Shown here piece after piece: positions 1 to 44,414 of a DNA stretch of 64,000 bases. The stretch covers positions 124,001-188,000 of the forward strand of contig JAPDOI010001338.1 in NCBI GenBank assembly GCA_029168955.1, written 5' to 3'. Source of the stretch: Aplectana chamaeleonis. Taxonomy: Eukaryota; Nematoda; Chromadorea; Rhabditida; Cosmocercidae. The translations under genes were made by a program, and so were the position numbers. The notes below the pieces were generated by a model. That model saw only the letters and a program-made list of their open reading frames with translations, did no database searches and was not told where the DNA came from. Within the stretch, counting starts at the first letter, position 1. Every line of letters starts with the position of its first letter.

Positions 1-524
1 TCTGGTTGAGAGAAAGCCGCGACGCTGCTCTGATAGCTTTGTCATAAAAGTCGAGTGGTTGATTTTGAGAAGACACAGTGGTAGAAGTGGAAAAACAACC
101 GCTTCGCTCAGATGATAGCAAGGTGATAGTTTCATCGCGGCTTCCTAGAGACAGAGAACTTACCTAAAACAAGGCGTTGTATGCTTCCCTATATATGCAG
201 AAAATGGCAAAGAAGCTCTTGGCTTCCCAGAGCACATGTAGCAAGCTTTGCAGAAAACAGGATTGTTTATCCGAATCAGTGCCCATTTCTCGCAATCTCG
301 AGTACACCATTTGTGAAGTCCTGCACAGTTTTTCTAGCGTCTCGCGTCCTTCTTTAGGGGTCCTGTACTTTCCCAAACGTCCTGCACACTCATTCTGAGA
401 CGAAATCCCCCCATGTGTCAGGAAAAGCAGCGCCGTAAACAGTGCACTCGAGTGCTTTCGCCTAATCGACTGGTATACAGCCGTCCACTAGCGACGAGAG
501 AGGACGGCGCAAGGTCAGTAGGGA

Positions 525-549
525 AGAGAGAGAGAGAGAGAGAGAGAGA
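525..549. repeat. (GA)n microsatellite
   Basis: Uninterrupted AG dinucleotide run of about 12 units in a GC-rich stretch 130 bp before the first MITE. The sequence after it resembles the ends of the hairpin at 31838-32057 (shared GGCCGACTATGACG). Confidence 0.9.
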
Positions 550-680
550 TCCAGTCCAGCCTTCGGCCGACTATGACGAGGGTCATAAAAATGAACGGCT
601 TGAAGGAGCCACGCAAGCGGTATTTATTGACTTCACTCTAAAGAATGGTACCGGATATTGCTGAAAAACAGACTGTTGAT

Positions 681-826
681 ATCGTCCATCACTGGATGAG
701 GGATCGCCGCGACGCCGCTTGGCGGGAAAAATTGCGCGCGGGAAAACGAAGGGAGAGTGGCTATTGATCGCGCAATTCTTACCGCCAAGCAGCGTCGCGG
801 CGATCCCTCATCCAGTGATTGACGAT
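681..826. mobile_element. MITE family A, copy 1
   Basis: Palindromic element of about 146 bp. Its inverted ends read ATCGTCCATCACTGGATGAG at the left and the near-complement at the right, followed by a GC-rich CGCCGCGACGCTG stem. Four further copies occur at 8676, 9096, 15398 and 15544. No coding capacity. The right end lies 33 bp before the 3' splice site of the first protease exon, so it sits in the polypyrimidine/branch-point region of the upstream intron. Confidence 0.85.
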
Positions 827-859
827 ACGTCCTTTTATTCTGATTATTTATTTCTCTAG

Positions 860-34558
<33,699 letters not shown>

Positions 34559-34822
34559 GCAGAATTCATGAGCTTGCTATTATTGGATTTTTGAGCCTTC
34601 TTCAAAAGTAGTCGCTCTAACTAGTCGGAGCGCTACCAACTGCGAGAAAAACTGCTATACTAAGACAACATCCATGAACTGTAAAGGACCGCGCTCTTTG
34701 TTTGCGAACACTGAGCGATTGGGGCAGTCTGTAGGCGACCGGAACGACCATAGTGATCCCTTGTCGCGTCGCTGTCTCCTAGTTACGATGGACGCAATTT
34801 GCTCTATCGAAGATACATACTA

Positions 34823-36050
34823 TTAGGGTGAGTCATAAGTTCTTGGAATTTTTTATTTTTATTTTTTTTCTTAAACACATGGTAACAAATTTATTCAAAG
34901 TAAGAGCCATCACAGCGAACAACTTTCTGCCAACGACGAGCGAGACTTCGAATACCGTAGTCGTAGAATGAGCGCTGCTTCGATGCAAAAAACTCGGTCC
35001 TCAAGTGCTCTTCGGTCTTAAGCTGCTTTCCCCTCAACCAGTGTTCGAGGCTTCTGAATAAATAGTAGTCCGATGGAGCAATATCTGGACTGTAGGCTAG
35101 ATGAGGGAGAGTTTCCAACTGCAGCTCCTTCAATTTTTCTTGAGTTTTTTTCGCTATGTGTGGGCGGCAGTTGTCCCAGAGCAGTAGGATCTGGTCACGT
35201 TTTCGTCCATTTTTCTCCGCGTTGGTGACCATTCCCTCTAGTTCTTGGCACACGTAGTCAGCATCTATAGTCTTTCCTGGCGGAAGTAATTTCCAGAACA
35301 CAACTCCATCAGTGGACCAAAAAACGGTCAGTAGACTCTTTTTTCCGTAGATATCCCGACGTTGCACAGGATCTGGCGACTCAAAGGGCTTAACCCATTG
35401 CACAGACAGGTCAGGATTGTTATAGTAGCACCACTTCTCATCACATGTAACGCGCCCAAAAAAACTTCCTTTGTGGTGCCGTTTTAGTAGTTCTTGACAA
35501 ATGGCCATCCTGCGATTCCTGTCGGTGTCGGATAAAGTGTGAGGAATCACGGACGGCTTTTTCGGTCTCAGTCCCATATTGTGTATCTGGCGAACTGCGG
35601 TCGACTGCGAACTCCCTGTAAGCTGGGCGAGACCTCTGCTGTGAAGGTGCGGGTTTTTCTCCAGCTCATTCGCCGCAAACGTGGGGTCGTGAATTCGTGG
35701 CCTTCCACATCTCGGCTTGTCCTTCAGAGAGCAGCTGCTGGAGCGAAACTTTTGATACCAGTTGTACACAGTACTGGCAGCAATTCGATACCTTCCTTCG
35801 TTGGCCCTTATTTCCTTAACATTTTGAGCAGCTGTGAAACCTCTTTCGAAGTAGTGAAGAATCAGTACGCGAGCGTGCTCTTTTTCGGACATTTTACTGA
35901 GCCACGAATGGCGTTTCGAGGGCTGGCAGGTATTGATTAACGATGTTTGATCTACCTAGCAAACAACCGCGCACGAGTGGCATTTGATCTATTCGCGCGC
36001 GAATTAATATGAATTTTTGAAAAATTCCAAGAACTTATGACTCACCCTAA
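34823..36050 (-). mobile_element. Full-length mariner transposon
   Basis: 1,228 bp between TA dinucleotides (34821-34822 and 36051-36052). Terminal inverted repeats are 31 bp and identical (34823-34853, 36020-36050; begin TTAGGGTGAGTCATAAGTTC). One intact ORF encodes the transposase on the minus strand. Perfect ends, intact duplication and an uninterrupted ORF point to recent insertion and possible activity. It lies 264 bp after the protease stop codon, in the opposite orientation. Confidence 0.95.
34891..35892 (-). CDS. Mariner-family transposase (333 aa, D,D34D)
   Basis: Cut-and-paste transposase of the IS630/Tc1/mariner superfamily. N-terminal paired helix-turn-helix region (about residues 15-110; second helix near TVYNWYQKF, GRPRI hook near 63-67), a linker equivalent to the WVPHEL motif (VIPHTL, 115-120), then the catalytic triad Asp151 (CDEKW), Asp240 (LLWDN) and Asp275 (YSPDIAPSDYYLF); 34 residues separate the last two, the mariner signature. 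Length and all three Asp are those of an active family member. ATG at 35890-35892 chosen because it is the first in frame and gives the family's usual N-terminus. The subfamily was not assigned. Confidence 0.95.
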   Translation of the reverse strand: MSEKEHARVLILHYFERGFTAAQNVKEIRANEGRYRIAASTVYNWYQKFRSSSCSLKDKPRCGRPRIHDPTFAANELEKNPHLHSRGLAQLTGSSQSTAVRQIHNMGLRPKKPSVIPHTLSDTDRNRRMAICQELLKRHHKGSFFGRVTCDEKWCYYNNPDLSVQWVKPFESPDPVQRRDIYGKKSLLTVFWSTDGVVFWKLLPPGKTIDADYVCQELEGMVTNAEKNGRKRDQILLLWDNCRPHIAKKTQEKLKELQLETLPHLAYSPDIAPSDYYLFRSLEHWLRGKQLKTEEHLRTEFFASKQRSFYDYGIRSLARRWQKVVRCDGSYFE

Positions 36051-36164
36051 TAGCATTTCATCGAATGCAATACACCTACTCAGTAACGCGTAAGATTTGA
36101 AAATGTCTACCGTTGCTCTCACCGAGCGATTTTCTATCGCTTCCAGATTGTTATTCGCTTCGAC

Positions 36165-36341
36165 ATGAAGTCAAAGTGGGACAGGGGCTCTCTACACACC
36201 GAGGGAGGAGTAGTCCCGTCTTTTGCGGCTATAATTCCACTCAGGATCACTTCGCTAGCATTGAGTGGCGTGACGTTTCAAACTGCAAAAACGGGGCAAC
36301 TCCTCCCTCGGTGTGTAGGCATTGTCCCAGTCAAAGTGACC
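36165..36341. mobile_element. Small hairpin MITE
   Basis: CTACACACCGAGGGAGGAGT at the left is inverted at 36300-36320 (CTCCTCCCTCGGTGTGTAGG), with outer GTCAAAGTGGGACAGG versus TGTCCCAGTCAAAGTGAC. About 177 bp. Confidence 0.8.
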
Positions 36342-37580
36342 ATTTGAAAAAGGCTCTTTTAAACAGCATTGGTGTTTTGAAGATAAATGTTTTGATTTAG
36401 CTCATTTATACACTCCTTTTCTTACGTATGATATGTGCTCCTTACTGAAATAGAAAGCCGCAACGCTTTCACCCGAAAACGTGAATAGGTACGGTGCCTC
36501 GTACACAGGCAGTAGCGACCATTTATCCCCACCAAACAGGATAAAACTCGTAGAACATTTCCACTGGCAACACAATGTGATGAAACACGGATGGATGAGC
36601 AGTGGCTGCTGCCTGTTTAGGATTTCTCAATAGGTACAGGCTATCGATCGAGCGAGCGTCGCAGCTCCGTAGTGGTATAGTACGAAATTACAAAGACAAT
36701 AAAGAAGAACACAATTGTGTGGAATGCCGAAGTCACGCTTGGGCGTAGCCTTCATACGTCTTCTCTATCGTATGGCTTTCAGAAGACAATATTCAAGGGA
36801 ATTTACCAAAGATGAATTCCATAATGGAGCCATCCAAGTCTGGCTCTCATACCTGAGATTTGTTTTCGCTACATAAATGAGACAGATCTCGCCAGACACA
36901 CTGCAGGCAAGTGTACCTTGCTTTAGCTCGTCGTAAGCTCATACCAAGCGGCGCGCAGTTCACCTGAAATGTTATCATTCCTCCTTTGCTTGTTTCCACC
37001 TATTTCTCAATTTCTCTTTCTTTAGATTCTTACTCAATTTACGAGTTTTATTGAGTGGCAATAACATACTATGCACGTCTTTGGGTACAGACGGTGCCTA
37101 ATTTCAATTCGAAATGCTGCAGTCTCCCTAAACTCTTTTCCGGTATGCAGCACTCGGTTCGCCGTAAACAACAAAAGAGCTTAAGCCAGGCCCATGTCCC
37201 GGTAAAGATTAGTTAGAGGTTAATGACCAGCAATATAGTAAAAAAATAAATCGAAACAGAAGAAAACCACGCGAATCCTCTTCTGTCTGAGACTTCTGGT
37301 ATTCCTGTAGCAATCAAATTTTGTCACGAAGCAGAACTCTCATAACAACAAACAGTATTAAAACTTACAAGTGAGCCTTGCCACCTTCTTATGGCGATTT
37401 GGAAAACCGTGTTGTCTGTGACAGTACATAAATGACCCGTGCTAGAAATCGGCTAAATGGCTGCGGGGATTCCAAAAATAGCATTTTCATTGCTTCAAAA
37501 AGGTAAGGGTACCTACCATCAGGGACTTTTTGGGGCGTTCAGAAAAAAATTTTCAGATTCGGCTCAAAACCTTGAACTGG
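36342..37580. other. Anonymous sequence
   Basis: Nothing recognisable on either strand. Confidence 0.45.
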
Positions 37581-37589
37581 TGATTGTTT

Positions 37590-38100
37590 AGGGAGCTGAA
37601 CCCGAATATGGGGTCTATTCCTCGCCAGACTTAAGGTTACGGTAGGTTGCGGTAGGCATAATCCATTTTAACTGGCGTTGCTCACCTCAAATTCAGAAAT
37701 TCGAAAAATGGACTTCAAATTCGTGTTCAACGTCCCAAATAAAACTCACCGTGAAATTTTAAGTCAAATCTGATACTTTCAACGAGCTATCGTTTATCCA
37801 CCGTAACCTACCGTAATTCATCGAAAATCGATAAACGGGTTGCAGATTCGTGTTAGGCATCCCGAATAATCTCCTCGTACAAGTTCTGAGGCGATTTGAT
37901 CGTAGAATTCTCGAAATCGTCAAAATGCGCGTTTGGTGAGCGAGATTTCCCCTTTCGAAGCTTGGAACCAAATCAGATGGAGTTTTTAATATTGACAAAT
38001 GTGCTTCAGATTCGTGATCAGCACCCAAAACAACCTCTAGGAACAACTTTCGTACTCAATCCGAGACATTTTTTTTGAGCGCCCTAAAATTCGTCATTCG
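37590..38100. repeat. Degenerate repeat family K
   Basis: Cores AAATTCGTGTTCAACGTCCC (37718), CAGATTCGTGTTAGGCATCC (37843) and CAGATTCGTGATCAGCACCC (38006), spaced about 125-165 bp, with TACGGTAGGTTGCGGTAGGC and GTAACCTACCGTAATTCATC between. Same family as 15880-16535. Confidence 0.65.
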
Positions 38101-38318
38101 CTTACCCCTTTTCTCTTGACAGAGCTATGAAAATGCCCACTTTTGAAAATCTCCTGTGAATCTCTGAGGCTTTTAGCCGATTCTGTATATAGAATATTGG
38201 AGTACTGTCTTTCCCACAGAACATATTAAAGTTGCACCTCGAAACTCCATTTTATGTGTGCAACCCTTCCTTGTTAGTTGCAAACATACAAAAGCATGAG
38301 AACTCAGAAGTTTCGAAT

Positions 38319-38930
38319 CAAGTTACTTGCAAGACATCCGCGCAAAATCAAGTAACGTGTGGCTTACCCGAGTTTTCTTAGTTACTTACGAGGTTGGGAC
38401 TCGCAAGTAACTCACACGGGCATAACCATGTTATGTACTTGTGACTTCTGAATCTCGCAAGTAACTTACATTGGCTCATCAATCCTCGCAAGTAGATGGC
38501 CACGTCGTAACTTGCTTAACACGTGCACAGCCGGTATATAAGGAGTCTCATCTCACCCATCCGGCACTCTGATGCCGGCCCTGGAGGGCGACTTCCAGTC
38601 GCTTTCCGGAGACCGCTGGAGGGATAGAGGTCTTCTCGGCTGGGGAGGGGGGGGGAGGGGCGGTTTCCGCTGCTGTCTTCGGGGAGGGTGGCTCCTCACC
38701 GCGGACCTTGGCTAAGATTACGCCCTTATAGTGGACCAAGGCGGGGCTGTCTCTGCCGTGTACCGCGACAATCACGCACCCGGGGTGCCGTACCGGTGTC
38801 ACCTGCATCTTAGGAGTAAGTTAAATGTTACTTCTGTGTGAGTTACCTGTATACTAGATGCAAGTTACTTGTAACATGAAGCTAGATGAAGACTTCACGT
38901 AACTTACTCAAAAGTAACATTTAACTTGAT
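38319..38930. repeat. Cluster of AAGTTACTTG/CAAGTAACTT motifs split by a GC-rich ORF
   Basis: At least ten copies of GTTACTT or AAGTAAC in both orientations (for example CAAGTTACTTGCAAG at 38319). The right part forms an inverted pair (AAGTTAAATGTTACTT at 38819 versus AAGTAACATTTAACTT at 38912). The cluster is interrupted by the GC-rich ORF at 38548-38808. Confidence 0.7.
38548..38808 (-). CDS. Unrecognised 86-aa ORF, Pro-rich C-terminal half
   Basis: ATG-led ORF MQVTPVRHPGCVIVAVHGRD, a strand-like hydrophobic stretch, then a Glu/Pro/Ser/Ala-rich region (PPSPKTAAETAPPPPSPAEK) and a basic tail. GC content and codon choice differ sharply from the AT-rich flanks. No family recognised; it could be an exon of a host gene or the 5' ORF remnant of a retroelement. 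Confidence 0.3.
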   Translation of the reverse strand: MQVTPVRHPGCVIVAVHGRDSPALVHYKGVILAKVRGEEPPSPKTAAETAPPPPSPAEKTSIPPAVSGKRLEVALQGRHQSAGWVR

Positions 38931-38969
38931 TCAAAACTGGAGAGAAATACAATTGAGAATTAAAGAACA

Positions 38970-39105
38970 CGGCTCCATGCGTTCTATCCCGGCTGGCCGG
39001 AGCCTGAGCGGGACGCAAGAGTCGTTAACGAGGTGCTAACGATGGTGAGTTGTCGCGCTGGCTAATTGCCTCTCTTTACTCATAGCATAAATCTGCCAGG
39101 AAGAC
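38970..39105 (+). repeat. Left arm of an inverted repeat pair (partner 40640-40770)
   Basis: CCGGAGCCTGAGCGGGACGC, GAGTCGTTAACGAGGTGCTA and GATGGTGAGTTGTCGCGCTG are inverted at 40640-40770. Spacer about 1.5 kb containing other repeats. Either the ends of one composite element or two opposed copies of a family. Confidence 0.7.
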
Positions 39106-39466
39106 ACCAAATGCTATGCACTGAAGATATTGAAGAAATTATAGCCTTGTGTTATGTCAAATAGGGGCATTTATGATCACCATTGTTTAACATTCATTAT
39201 GTTGCAATGGTGGGAAATATAGGTTGGTTTTTTCTTTCAAATTTTCGAATAATTTTATGAACTCGAGGATAGTGTAATGAATAAATGTAGTGAGGAATTG
39301 GGACCTAATCGAGTATAAATTCAAATGATTTCATTATTGGGGTTCTCTTTTCGAACCGAAGAACTATTCGGAAAATTCATTCATGAGAGTCAGACATCAA
39401 AGTTTGAGACTGACCCCGAACAACACAGATGTGCACAAGATCGTTAACATGAAGGTCTTATTTGTT

Positions 39467-39598
39467 AGAGCACGTGCTGTAACGAGGAACAAAATAGGAG
39501 CACGTGCTTCCCTAGCAGCACGTTCCCTGACTATGCTCAAAACCGCCTTGTCTTCGAGTTCAATGCGACTCGCATTGAATGCGGCGATTGTCTGAGTA
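39467..39598 (+). repeat. Fragment of the AGCACGTGCT foldback family
   Basis: Matches 15150-15285: GCACGTGCTGTAA, AATAGGAGCACGTGCT, CCCTAGCAGCACGTTCCCTG, CCTTGTCTTCGAGTT and GCATTGAATGCGGCGATTG, in the same order. Confidence 0.8.
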
Positions 39599-39841
39599 GT
39601 TAACCTTCGTCACCGGTCATTTCAAAATCGAAATATAGAATCGCAGAATCGGAACATTCCGAAGACGATGAGGCCAAGATATCGAGAGCGGCGAAAGGAG
39701 GTAGAAAAAGATGAATAATTCTGCCCGCAAACTGAGTCAAGGAATTCCAACATATCCTAGAATGAAACTATATCTAATCAGGATGTCTCGTCTCGTTTTG
39801 GGTAAATCTATGTAGCTTATCCGATAATATTTATAGTAAAA

Positions 39842-39871
39842 TTAATAATAATAATAGTAATAATAACAATA
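39842..39871. repeat. (AAT)n microsatellite
   Basis: Imperfect TAA/AAT trinucleotide run. Confidence 0.85.
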
Positions 39872-40029
39872 GTGGTGAGAAAAAGCTGTGTGCAAATTTC
39901 TACAGAGTCCAATAACCAAAAAGTCTAGCCATTTAGTGTTCCGAAATTCTATACATGGAGGAATGCCACCCGTTGGATAGTGATGGCACTGCGATTTGCA
40001 AACGTGGCTTGCCAACGTCCACCACCTTA

Positions 40030-40189
40030 CAGGCTATAAAACGTCGACATTCACTTGGTTCCTGCGCGTGCTGTTGGGGAGCGGAAGGTAGAGACAGTGA
40101 GAGAGCGCGGGGCAGATGGAGGCCGAGGCGGCGCGCGCGCCGCCTCGCGCCTCGAGTGATGTGAATTTGGACGTTTTATAGAGGGTACC
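40030..40189. mobile_element. MITE family D, copy 2
   Basis: ACAGGCTATAAAACGTCGAC at the left, TTGGACGTTTTATAGAGGGT at the right (inverted core CTATAAAACGTC). Centre GAGACAGTGAGAGAGCGCGG and GGAGGCCGAGGCGGCG. Confidence 0.85.
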
Positions 40190-40639
40190 TAGTTTAAACT
40201 CCTGTACATCAGTGGAATTGGGGAGTGAAACTGTGAAAATTTGTGGAGGAACCTATAAGTAATTCGGCTTATTTTTGCGAAGTTGGAATTTTGATTTTAT
40301 GGGGGGCCGTACGTCTTATATGTAGTAGCTTGTCGACATGAAGTACAACGCATTCCCGCCTACGAGCTTATAAAAACAGTTGAGTGGACTTGGAACTGGC
40401 TCTTTTTAGATTGTAAACAGTTGCGATTTCGTTTTTAATTCGCAGAGACCACTTTTCTACAAATACGTTTTTGTATCTTTTTTCCAATAAATTTTTTTCC
40501 TACCCAAAAATTTTACGATCCCCCTTCCAACTTTTCGTTTCCCCTCGAAAAATTTTGTGACCTCCCCACCACTGGTTGGCCAGCTTGCACGCCTGGTGGA
40601 CGCTGATGTTTTCATCAGTGGATAGCATTTTGTGTCTCA

Positions 40640-40770
40640 CTGGCAGATTAGTACGGCGAGTAAAGAGATGCAATTAGACAGCACGACGACTCGCCATCGT
40701 GAGCACCTCGTTAACGACTCTCGCGCCTCGTCCAGGCTCCGAACAGCCGGGACAGAACGCCCGCCACCCA
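40640..40770 (-). repeat. Right arm of the inverted pair with 38970-39105
   Basis: Reverse-complement match to 38970-39105 (GAGCACCTCGTTAACGACTC, CAGGCTCCGAACAGCCGGGA). Short ORFs here on both strands are products of the repeat. Confidence 0.7.
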
Positions 40771-40895
40771 AGGAAAACCGACTTTTACATCTGACTTGGA
40801 GCGTGACGAGGCTTGTAATCAAGTCCCGCTAGCGTGCGTCAGCGACTTGAACAAACTAAGTTTATCTAGAGATTAAGAGTATAAATACTATATAA

Positions 40896-41183
40896 ATTTT
40901 CTCTGTTCCTTCGCGCGTGTGTGCGGAGCGAGGGGAGAGACAGCGAGAAACTGAGGAGGAGACGCAGCATACGCGCGCGCACGACGTCAGCGGCGGTACC
41001 CTCTATAAAACGTCGTAATTCACATCATTCGAAGCGCTAGCGGCGTGCGCGACGTCTCGGCCTCCGTCTGCCCTACGCCCTCTCATTGTCTCCAACCTCC
41101 GCTCCACACCATCACGCGTAGGAACCAAGTGAAGTTTGCCGTTTTGTGGCCTGTAAATTTCACTCCGGAATAGAGGATACTGT
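40896..41183. mobile_element. MITE family F, copy 2, interrupted by a family D insertion
   Basis: Left part 40896-40995 (TTTTCTCTGTTCCTTCGCGC, GAGCGAGGGGAGAGACAGCG) matches the 5' half of family F. The right remnant 41154-41183 (TAAATTTCACTCCGGAATAG then AGGATA) matches its 3' end. Between them sits an inverted family D copy, so F was resident before D jumped in. Confidence 0.75.
40996..41165 (-). mobile_element. MITE family D, copy 3, nested in family F
   Basis: Inverted relative to copy 2: TACCCTCTATAAAACGTCGT at the left and CCGTTTTGTGGCCTGTAA at the right. Same centre in reverse complement (GGCCTCCGTCTGCCCTACGC). Confidence 0.8.
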
Positions 41184-41193
41184 CGTTAAGGGA

Positions 41194-41338
41194 GCGTAAT
41201 TCTGGTCCGCCTAGCTGTTGCATCACGCAACATTGTGGGAATCGGGCTAGGAGCACGTGTTCCCCGCGCGACTGGCCTTGGTATCAGCACGATAATCATT
41301 ATTATGCGTGATGCAACAGCAGTTGTCCGCAATTACGC
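41194..41338. mobile_element. Hairpin MITE with TTGCATCACGCAA stem
   Basis: GCGTAATTCTGGTCCGCCTA then GCTGTTGCATCACGCAA at the left is inverted at the right (TTATGCGTGATGCAACAGCA, GTCCGCAATTACGC). It contains GGAGCACGTGTTCC. Related single arms at 54793-54855 and 55582-55660. Confidence 0.8.
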
Positions 41339-41344
41339 CCCGAA

Positions 41345-42178
41345 GCTACGCTCCAAAAACGACAGCAGTTGAGAATAAAACCCTCAAAGGCAGGGTTCAC
41401 AGAAATCATCAGAACCGACATTATCTGCTATATCTATTGCTTGGCCCTCAGGTAGAGCCAAATGAGTAAAAAATTTGAGAGAACGCACCAGAAATACACG
41501 AATTCTTGTACTCCAACTTCGCTCCCGAACCCTCACAGGGGCTTTATGTTGTGACAATGGAATCATTTATAGCGCCTTCAACTAGGAAGCCGCACAGCGC
41601 ACCCGAGTGCAAAATGATTTTATCAACAGCCATCTTCTCTTCTCTTTCTCGCACGCAGGTTTCTTCAGCCAAACACCGTCGCGGCTTCCTACTTAAAGGC
41701 AGTGTTCACGATAGAAATCGTTTTTCTGTTTTCCGCCTATCTTGAAAACGGCCCCATGCTGATTCCAATGATATCTCTTAAATCGCACAAGACCTTCAGG
41801 GAACGGAGTTATGGTCCCTCAAATATTGAGCTAAGGAAACTTGGTGGACGAGTTGTCCGAGGCTTGTAACCTCCGTCTTTCGCAGCCGATGTATGCGAGC
41901 TGACCTGAGTAGAGAGAGAAGTTGAGAATGAAGGGAAGAACGGGGCTATTGATCGGAAACCATCGCTCATCTCACAATCTCGAACATTCATTTGTTCACG
42001 TCGGTGGGCGTGGAAAGTGCATCTGGGGGTGACGAGCTGATGGGTGTCCAACTTTGGGGCCGTAGGGGACCGTTCCGAGCTCATTTTTCTGTTTTTTCAA
42101 CGTTAGGGTTCCGCTAGGCCCCGCAGCTGCCGATCTCCACCAAAAAAGCCGACATGGTTTTTATGGTGGACACTGCCT
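41345..42178. other. Anonymous sequence with short repeat remnants
   Basis: AAAGGCAGGGTTCACAGAAATC (41390) and TAAAGGCAGTGTTCACGATA (41693) recur in inverted or direct form at 18270 and may be ends of another MITE family. No gene recognised. Confidence 0.4.
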
Positions 42179-43510
42179 TTAACCCATTCACGACCACGCC
42201 TAATTTTGGGTGGCTGCACGTTCGGACCGCGTGCAATATTGCGTCACCGTATACAGTGTCCCACCGGTGGGCCAGTTTTGCTCGAATGGCACGCCACCAA
42301 AAAATCGATTTTGGTTTTTTGTTTATTCTACGACTGTCGACGTCAAAATCATGATGCCAAAGTTTCAGCTTCCATAACTCTTTCCTTCCAGAGAAATTGC
42401 CTCCTGAATTTTCGACTGTGTAGATAAGACCATCCACAAAATCACGAAAGTTCGTTGAATTCTAGCGGTTTGGAACATTAATTATCGTAGATTACCTTGA
42501 TAGACATTCCTCTGTTCTTCAATTGGCAGGAAATGCTTAGTGAAATGATATTTTTTCAGATTTGCACTAATTTTGCTTTAGCTACTCCCTTGCTCTTGCG
42601 GTCTATCGCATTCCGGCGCCAGTTTTTGTAGTAAACATTTTTAGCATTCTTTTGACATCTAGACGTAGAAAATACTCCTCAATTTTAATATTGACTTTCA
42701 ATGCTGATGGAAATGACTTTTTAGATCTTCGCCATTTTTCTCGGCCACCCTCAACCCTCCGGTTCGGCGCCTTCTAGGAAGAGATTTTTGTGAAAAGCAT
42801 ATGTGTTTTTTGCTTTCAAACGTATAAAATAGTTCTATTGTTACAAATTGACTAGGAATGATTAGTGTAATTACCGTTTTATAAGTTTTCACTCGTTTTC
42901 TGCTCAAGCACGTCCCCATTTTTCTCGTCCGCTCCTCTGCAAGGTAGTTTTCACCGATGTTTGAGCCCCGGCCTACGATGGTACACCAACCGTAACCAAG
43001 CAGGACTTTCAAAAAAGGCCCTAATGATCTCAACATTAGTGACCTTTGCATAAAATAAATGAGGTGAACAAAATACGGGCGAAAGAAAAGCCGATTCTCT
43101 ACGCCGGAATGGTGCGCAGTATCAGTAATCATACTTCTATGATATTTATAAATAGTGCTATACGGTCTTACCACTCTAAGAAGTAAGGATTGTTTCCCCG
43201 AGTAATGGAAAAAGATAAAATTCTTCATTAAGTTCTTGTAAAAATGCGATCTGTACTCATAATGGCGGTTTTCGACCTTGCTGCATTCGAAGGGTCAGAT
43301 ATATTGTAGTGGTGAAGCTGCCAGCGGACCACGAAATTTGTAGTCGACTATAGAATAGGTAAATACATTGACCATAAATAGGTTTAAAAATTCCTTCACG
43401 TAGTGGAGAAAACGATTTTCGAAAAGAGTGTCCCACCGGTGGGACACGCGGTCCGAAGTGGTAGTCAACGCGTGTCCCACCGGTGGGACACGCGGTCGTG
43501 AATGGGTTAA
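42179..43510. mobile_element. piggyBac-like non-autonomous element (TTAA-flanked)
   Basis: TTAA at 42179-42182 and 43507-43510 flank 1,324 bp whose ends are inverted (CCCATTCACGACCACG at the left, CGCGGTCGTGAATGGG at the right). TTAA target plus CCC-starting inverted ends is the piggyBac superfamily hallmark. Subterminal GTGTCCCACCGGTGGGACAC, a perfect 20-bp palindrome, occurs twice near the right end (43428, 43472) and once imperfectly near the left (42256). The longest internal ORF (minus strand, 42698-43228) shows no transposase motif I recognise. Confidence 0.7.
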
Positions 43511-43679
43511 ATGACACGGACAATGATTGAAGGACACGATCATTAATACATGTAGACAAATATTAGCACGAAACGACGGCGGCGCGAGCAGGAGATTTGG
43601 TTGCGCGGTATAAATTAATTGATAGAGCATAGATAAAAAATGTTCTGTAGAGCCTCTCCATCGAATAACGTGAAATCGT

Positions 43680-43805
43680 TCTTGTATCGGGAACAGGGAT
43701 GTGCGGCCAACGATTTTGGGATTGCGGCAAACGGCAATAGGCAAGAAAATCCGAAAAACGGGCGGCAAACGGCAAACGGCAATCCGCAAATGGCAAAAAA
43801 CCTCA
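43680..43805. repeat. CGGCAAACGGCAA repeat
   Basis: Several ATTGCGGCAAACGGCAATAG, GGCGGCAAACGGCAAACGGC units. A related stretch, GGTAAACGACAAATGGCAGA with CACATCCCAGAACGGGAAC, occurs at 51270-51350, inverted relative to GGGAACAGGGATGTGCGGCC here. Confidence 0.6.
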
Positions 43806-44414
43806 TCCCTTAAATTAACCGAAAAGTTATTCACATGTGCCACGCGTAGTTCCATTTCGAGGCATTAGATGAACAAAAACAAGACATGTGGGACCTCATG
43901 GAAATCAAAGACATCGCCGTTGCGGCTTCGGCTCCTACAGGCACCGAAGCGGCATTATCGCGGAGTCGCAGTGACAATGTCGTGGCCATGGTAAGGCATG
44001 CCCTGGTTACCGCCCCTTCGGAGGTGCGCCTCCCCCCCACCCAAGTTGAAAAATTTTGCTGCCCCCTCCAACTTATCAAAGTCTTTTTTCATTATTTCTC
44101 CATGCATACCACGGCTACCCGGCTGAACGATACATAGGATTTGCACATGGAACTTACGAAATCCCTTTCTCGGCGTCAACGGGAGCAATCCATCTGGCAC
44201 TCAGGCAGTAACTTTTTTTTGTGATCTTTTTCCAAATAATATCGATCAATCGCTTCCCGGCACCAGCTATGCCACGGCTACCCGGCTGATCTCGGCTCTA
44301 GTGGGACCAATCGACCTGCGACCCGGGCAGTAACTTTTCTTGTGATCCTCTTCCAGATAAGCACTGCACCAGCCCAAGCCGGAAAACTCGCCCAGTCACC
44401 TTTTTCAAAAGCAA

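Noticed and set aside
42698..43228. 176-aa minus-strand ORF inside the piggyBac-like element
   Set aside because: Looked for the transposase; no DDD context or Cys-rich C-terminal motif recognised, and composition is ordinary for AT-rich noncoding DNA.
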